DNA from: Populus alba
Lineage: Eukaryota > Streptophyta > Magnoliopsida > Malpighiales > Salicaceae
Assembly: GCF_005239225.2 (NCBI RefSeq)
Contig: NC_133284.1
Span: 1,145,770-1,209,769, forward strand
Length of the DNA stretch: 64,000 bases
Reading direction: 5' to 3'
The translations under genes and the position numbers were made by a program. This document shows positions 62,201 through 64,000 of the stretch, piece after piece (within the stretch, counting starts at the first letter, position 1; the number at the start of each line of letters is the position of its first letter). The notes beneath the pieces are model-generated. The model did not search any database and was not told the DNA's origin. It worked only from the letters and a program-made list of their open reading frames with translations.

Positions 62201-64000
62201 GCAGGCAGAGCATTGGATGAGTTATCACGAGACAAGATCCATCTATTCTATTTGGGTATCCAGGTTGATACCATAAATAGACTCATTCTCTCCTCTGCAC
62301 TATTTCTACTAGGGTCACTCAACTTATCCAGAATTTCTCAGAACCAGATGCATTATCTGATGGAGTTAAAGATGATGGAAGACAAAAACCTAAAACCATA
62401 TTTCCAGTTTCCCACCAATGAAAAGGAAAGTCAAACAAAAGCAATGAGATAAAAATGAAACTATCTTAAAACATACATGATGATAAATATAGCAAATGCA
62501 TTCTGGCATGAATCTCAGGTTTGCAGCTTCCCCCCATATCAAAAGATACAGACCCATGTATAATAATTTACGCTGTTGCACCTCCTGCTGTATGGTTGGT
62601 AACCTGCAAATTCAGATTAAATCCATTAATATAAGCATAGAATGGAAATCTACAATCCCTTTCTTCCATAACTGTCCTCTCCCCCCTCCTCCCTGTTTTT
62701 TTCACATCCCACAACAAAGGAACCAAAAAAGTTCAATGCATGATGTATCTGCACTGCTTATTTCCGTGTCAATAAAATCATATTGACGTCAATTTTGTGG
62801 TTAGAATATATATAAATTGGTAGCAGCTCAATCTTTTTGTAATTTTCTGAAGCAGTTCAATTAAGCACATTCCTTAAAAGATTTAACCAGCTGGAAGATG
62901 AAATGCAAACACCATCTTATCAAAATCCTAAACCGTAGTTCAGTCAGCTATTGAAAAATTATCATATCATTCACAAGGAACTGGGTGCTCTTACCAAAGG
63001 CTACTTTTTCTATCCAAGTACTTGCACCATTTTTTGTAGTTCTTAAAAAGTTTCTTCATCACTTCAGTCAATGCACGCTCATCCAACTACGAAAGAAAAA
63101 TGCACAGGGTTATTCAGATTTTGTTACACAAACGCGACTGAAAGCACATAGAAAGAAAAGAGGAACAAAGAAGAAAAGGATATCTTCTGCACCTATAATT
63201 GGTTTACGGTAGAAATTATAGAGAAAGACATGGGCCCAAAGCCCACTATACTTTTCTGGCTAAGAAAGGGTGATGTAACCTTTACCAGTCACTATTTATA
63301 GAGTAAAAAAAACTGATTTTGCAAAAATCGAGTAAGAAAACAAACCTTTGGTTGTTGGTCAGGCTTGGGAAATTGCCGAATGTGCACATTAGCAAGTAAT
63401 AAGATTAAGTGCTCTCTTTGATTTGCCACATTATCCTTCTGCAGAGTTAATAAATGGTATTTGTTTGAATTATATTCAGCTAAAACAGTTTCGTAACACT
63501 AAAAAATTGCACGGGCCAGATGCAGAAAAGAAAATAATCCTTCTCAATTTATTTTACCTGAAACCCAAACATTGCCTGAAGCCAATCCAAAACATCTTCG
63601 TCGTTTTTCTTCTTGTAATCCTTGGGCCATGGAAGACCTCTTGTGTTACGCAGAGCAACAACAGCAGCTTGGATCTGTGTGCCAACAAAATATAAACATA
63701 GCAAGTGGTAAAAGAGAAACAGCTAGGTTGTAGGTAAAAAGAGAAAGTGCATATAGGGAACATACCTCAGGATATCTCATAATCGCTTGATTTGCACTAT
63801 CTGGATCAAGTGGCAGGATATTGTAAGGCAGATAGATCTGAGTTTTTTCTGCAACTTTATCTTGAGCTTCTAAAATCTGTAAAATATTTGATGCAATGAT
63901 ACAGATCATTTATGTGCTAATAACAGACCTCAAACAATTAAAGTTCTTAACTTAATTTAGCAGATAGAACTTGCATTAACAGATACTGTCAGAATGCACG
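50577..64000 (-). CDS. CALS3: Callose synthase 3-type (1,3)-beta-glucan synthase, 3' 38 coding exons (5' end outside window)
   Basis: The inferred exons sum to 5346 nt: 1781 codons plus a TGA at 50579-50577. That leaves about 170 N-terminal residues beyond 64000, judged against the ~1950-residue Arabidopsis protein. The first visible exon reads [20 protein letters not shown], and the end [17 protein letters not shown] is the CALS1-3 type, closest in memory to CALS3/GSL12. Domains: end of the Vta1-like region, FKS1 domain 1 ([20 protein letters not shown]), a first membrane cluster, the cytosolic glucan synthase domain, and a C-terminal membrane cluster. No stop or frameshift is present. Arabidopsis CALS3 deposits callose at plasmodesmata and controls symplastic transport. 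CALS1 or CALS2 orthology cannot be excluded by eye. Exon lists are in the segment entries below. Confidence 0.95.
56555..56765. mobile_element. MITE-like element in a CALS3-like intron
   Basis: The left end TATAGTTATAAAACCCAACC and the right end, reverse complement CATGGTTATAAGACCTGGCC, are imperfect inverted repeats. Inside is GC-richer text (TGACCCAACCAACCCGTGAC) that stands out from the AT-rich intron. It lies between exons 56935-57086 and 56154-56263. Family unknown. Confidence 0.55.
56935..59822 (-). other. CALS3: CALS3-like exons: end of first membrane cluster and central loop
   Basis: Exons: 59770-59822, 59626-59686, 59429-59510, 59287-59336, 59118-59204, 58522-58656, 58306-58400, 58121-58205, 57886-58046, 57606-57729, 57420-57520, 57175-57307, 56935-57086. 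Peptides include [78 protein letters not shown] and [18 protein letters not shown]. Confidence 0.88.
58910..59117. repeat. 104-bp tandem duplication at the donor end of a CALS3-like intron
   Basis: Copies at 58910-59013 and 59014-59117 are near-identical. Both end GATATTGCTAAC, which on the transcript strand is GTTAGCAATATC, the start of the intron. The real donor is at 59117-59116, so its intronic half is copied 104 bp into the intron. Confidence 0.9.
59971..63876 (-). other. CALS3: CALS3-like exons: N-terminal part and first membrane helices
   Basis: Exons: 63766-63876, 63558-63674, 63346-63438, 62995-63086, 62477-62603, 61831-61968, 61645-61721, 61428-61521, 60997-61119, 60783-60900, 59971-60308. 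Peptides in order: [97 protein letters not shown], and membrane helices including [20 protein letters not shown]. Confidence 0.88.
63877..64000 (-). other. CALS3-like intron running off the window
   Basis: The acceptor for exon 63766-63876 is AG at 63878-63877. The remaining sequence to 64000 has no upstream exon that I can match, so the next 5' exon lies beyond the window. Confidence 0.7.

Noticed and set aside
62030..62452. 140-codon plus-strand open frame
   Set aside because: It lies wholly inside a CALS3-like intron, antisense, with no family likeness or domain-like composition. A chance frame is more likely.
9393..64000. Recent tandem duplication as the origin of the gene pair
   Set aside because: N-termini, C-termini and exon patterns place the two genes in different callose synthase branches.

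Overview
The window reads as plant nuclear DNA, most likely a woody dicot. A Salicaceae genome (poplar or willow) is my best guess from the protein likeness and the repeat types, but that is inference. The DNA is AT-rich. Genes have dozens of short exons with GT-AG introns, the introns are full of transposon remnants, and every recognisable cellular gene lies on the minus strand.

Layout, left to right. (1) 1-2214: no gene seen. (2) 2215-3993: a small plant gene for a low-complexity, acidic, coiled-coil protein, with a TATA box and telo-boxes upstream. Its 3' end looks frame-disturbed. (3) 4500-9392: a ~150-bp tandem repeat array, microsatellites, a decayed Ty3/gypsy pol end and a MITE-like element. 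(4) 9393-46330: a complete 51-coding-exon callose synthase of the CALS10/GSL8 type. Its reconstructed ORF is 1905 codons plus stop, and it has a 5'-UTR intron and three GC-AG introns. Its introns hold a Ty3/gypsy derivative with LTRs and a target duplication, a second gypsy remnant, a hAT-like element, a PIF/Harbinger-like element with a near-perfect palindrome, and a MITE. (5) 46183-47330: a tandem duplication of the gene's leader and promoter. (6) 47331-50576: intergenic, with a tRNA-derived SINE. (7) 50577-64000: a second callose synthase of the CALS3/GSL12 type. Its last 38 coding exons (1781 codons plus stop) are present and the 5' end lies beyond the window.

Both large genes encode multi-pass plasma-membrane (1,3)-beta-glucan synthases, which make callose from UDP-glucose. 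In Arabidopsis, CALS10/GSL8 acts in cytokinesis and at plasmodesmata, and CALS3/GSL12 sets plasmodesmal callose. Here the two lie head to tail about 4.2 kb apart (stop of one to 5' leader of the other). They belong to different family branches, so this is linkage of old paralogs rather than a recent tandem copy. Both reading frames stay intact across all inferred junctions, so both are probably functional.

I did not find a wholly new system. The points most worth checking are the cluster of GC-AG introns, the duplicated CALS10 promoter/leader, the microsatellite against a splice donor, the palindrome in the intronic DNA transposon, and the shifted 3' end of the small gene. All exon limits were read by eye from splice signals and known family protein sequence.
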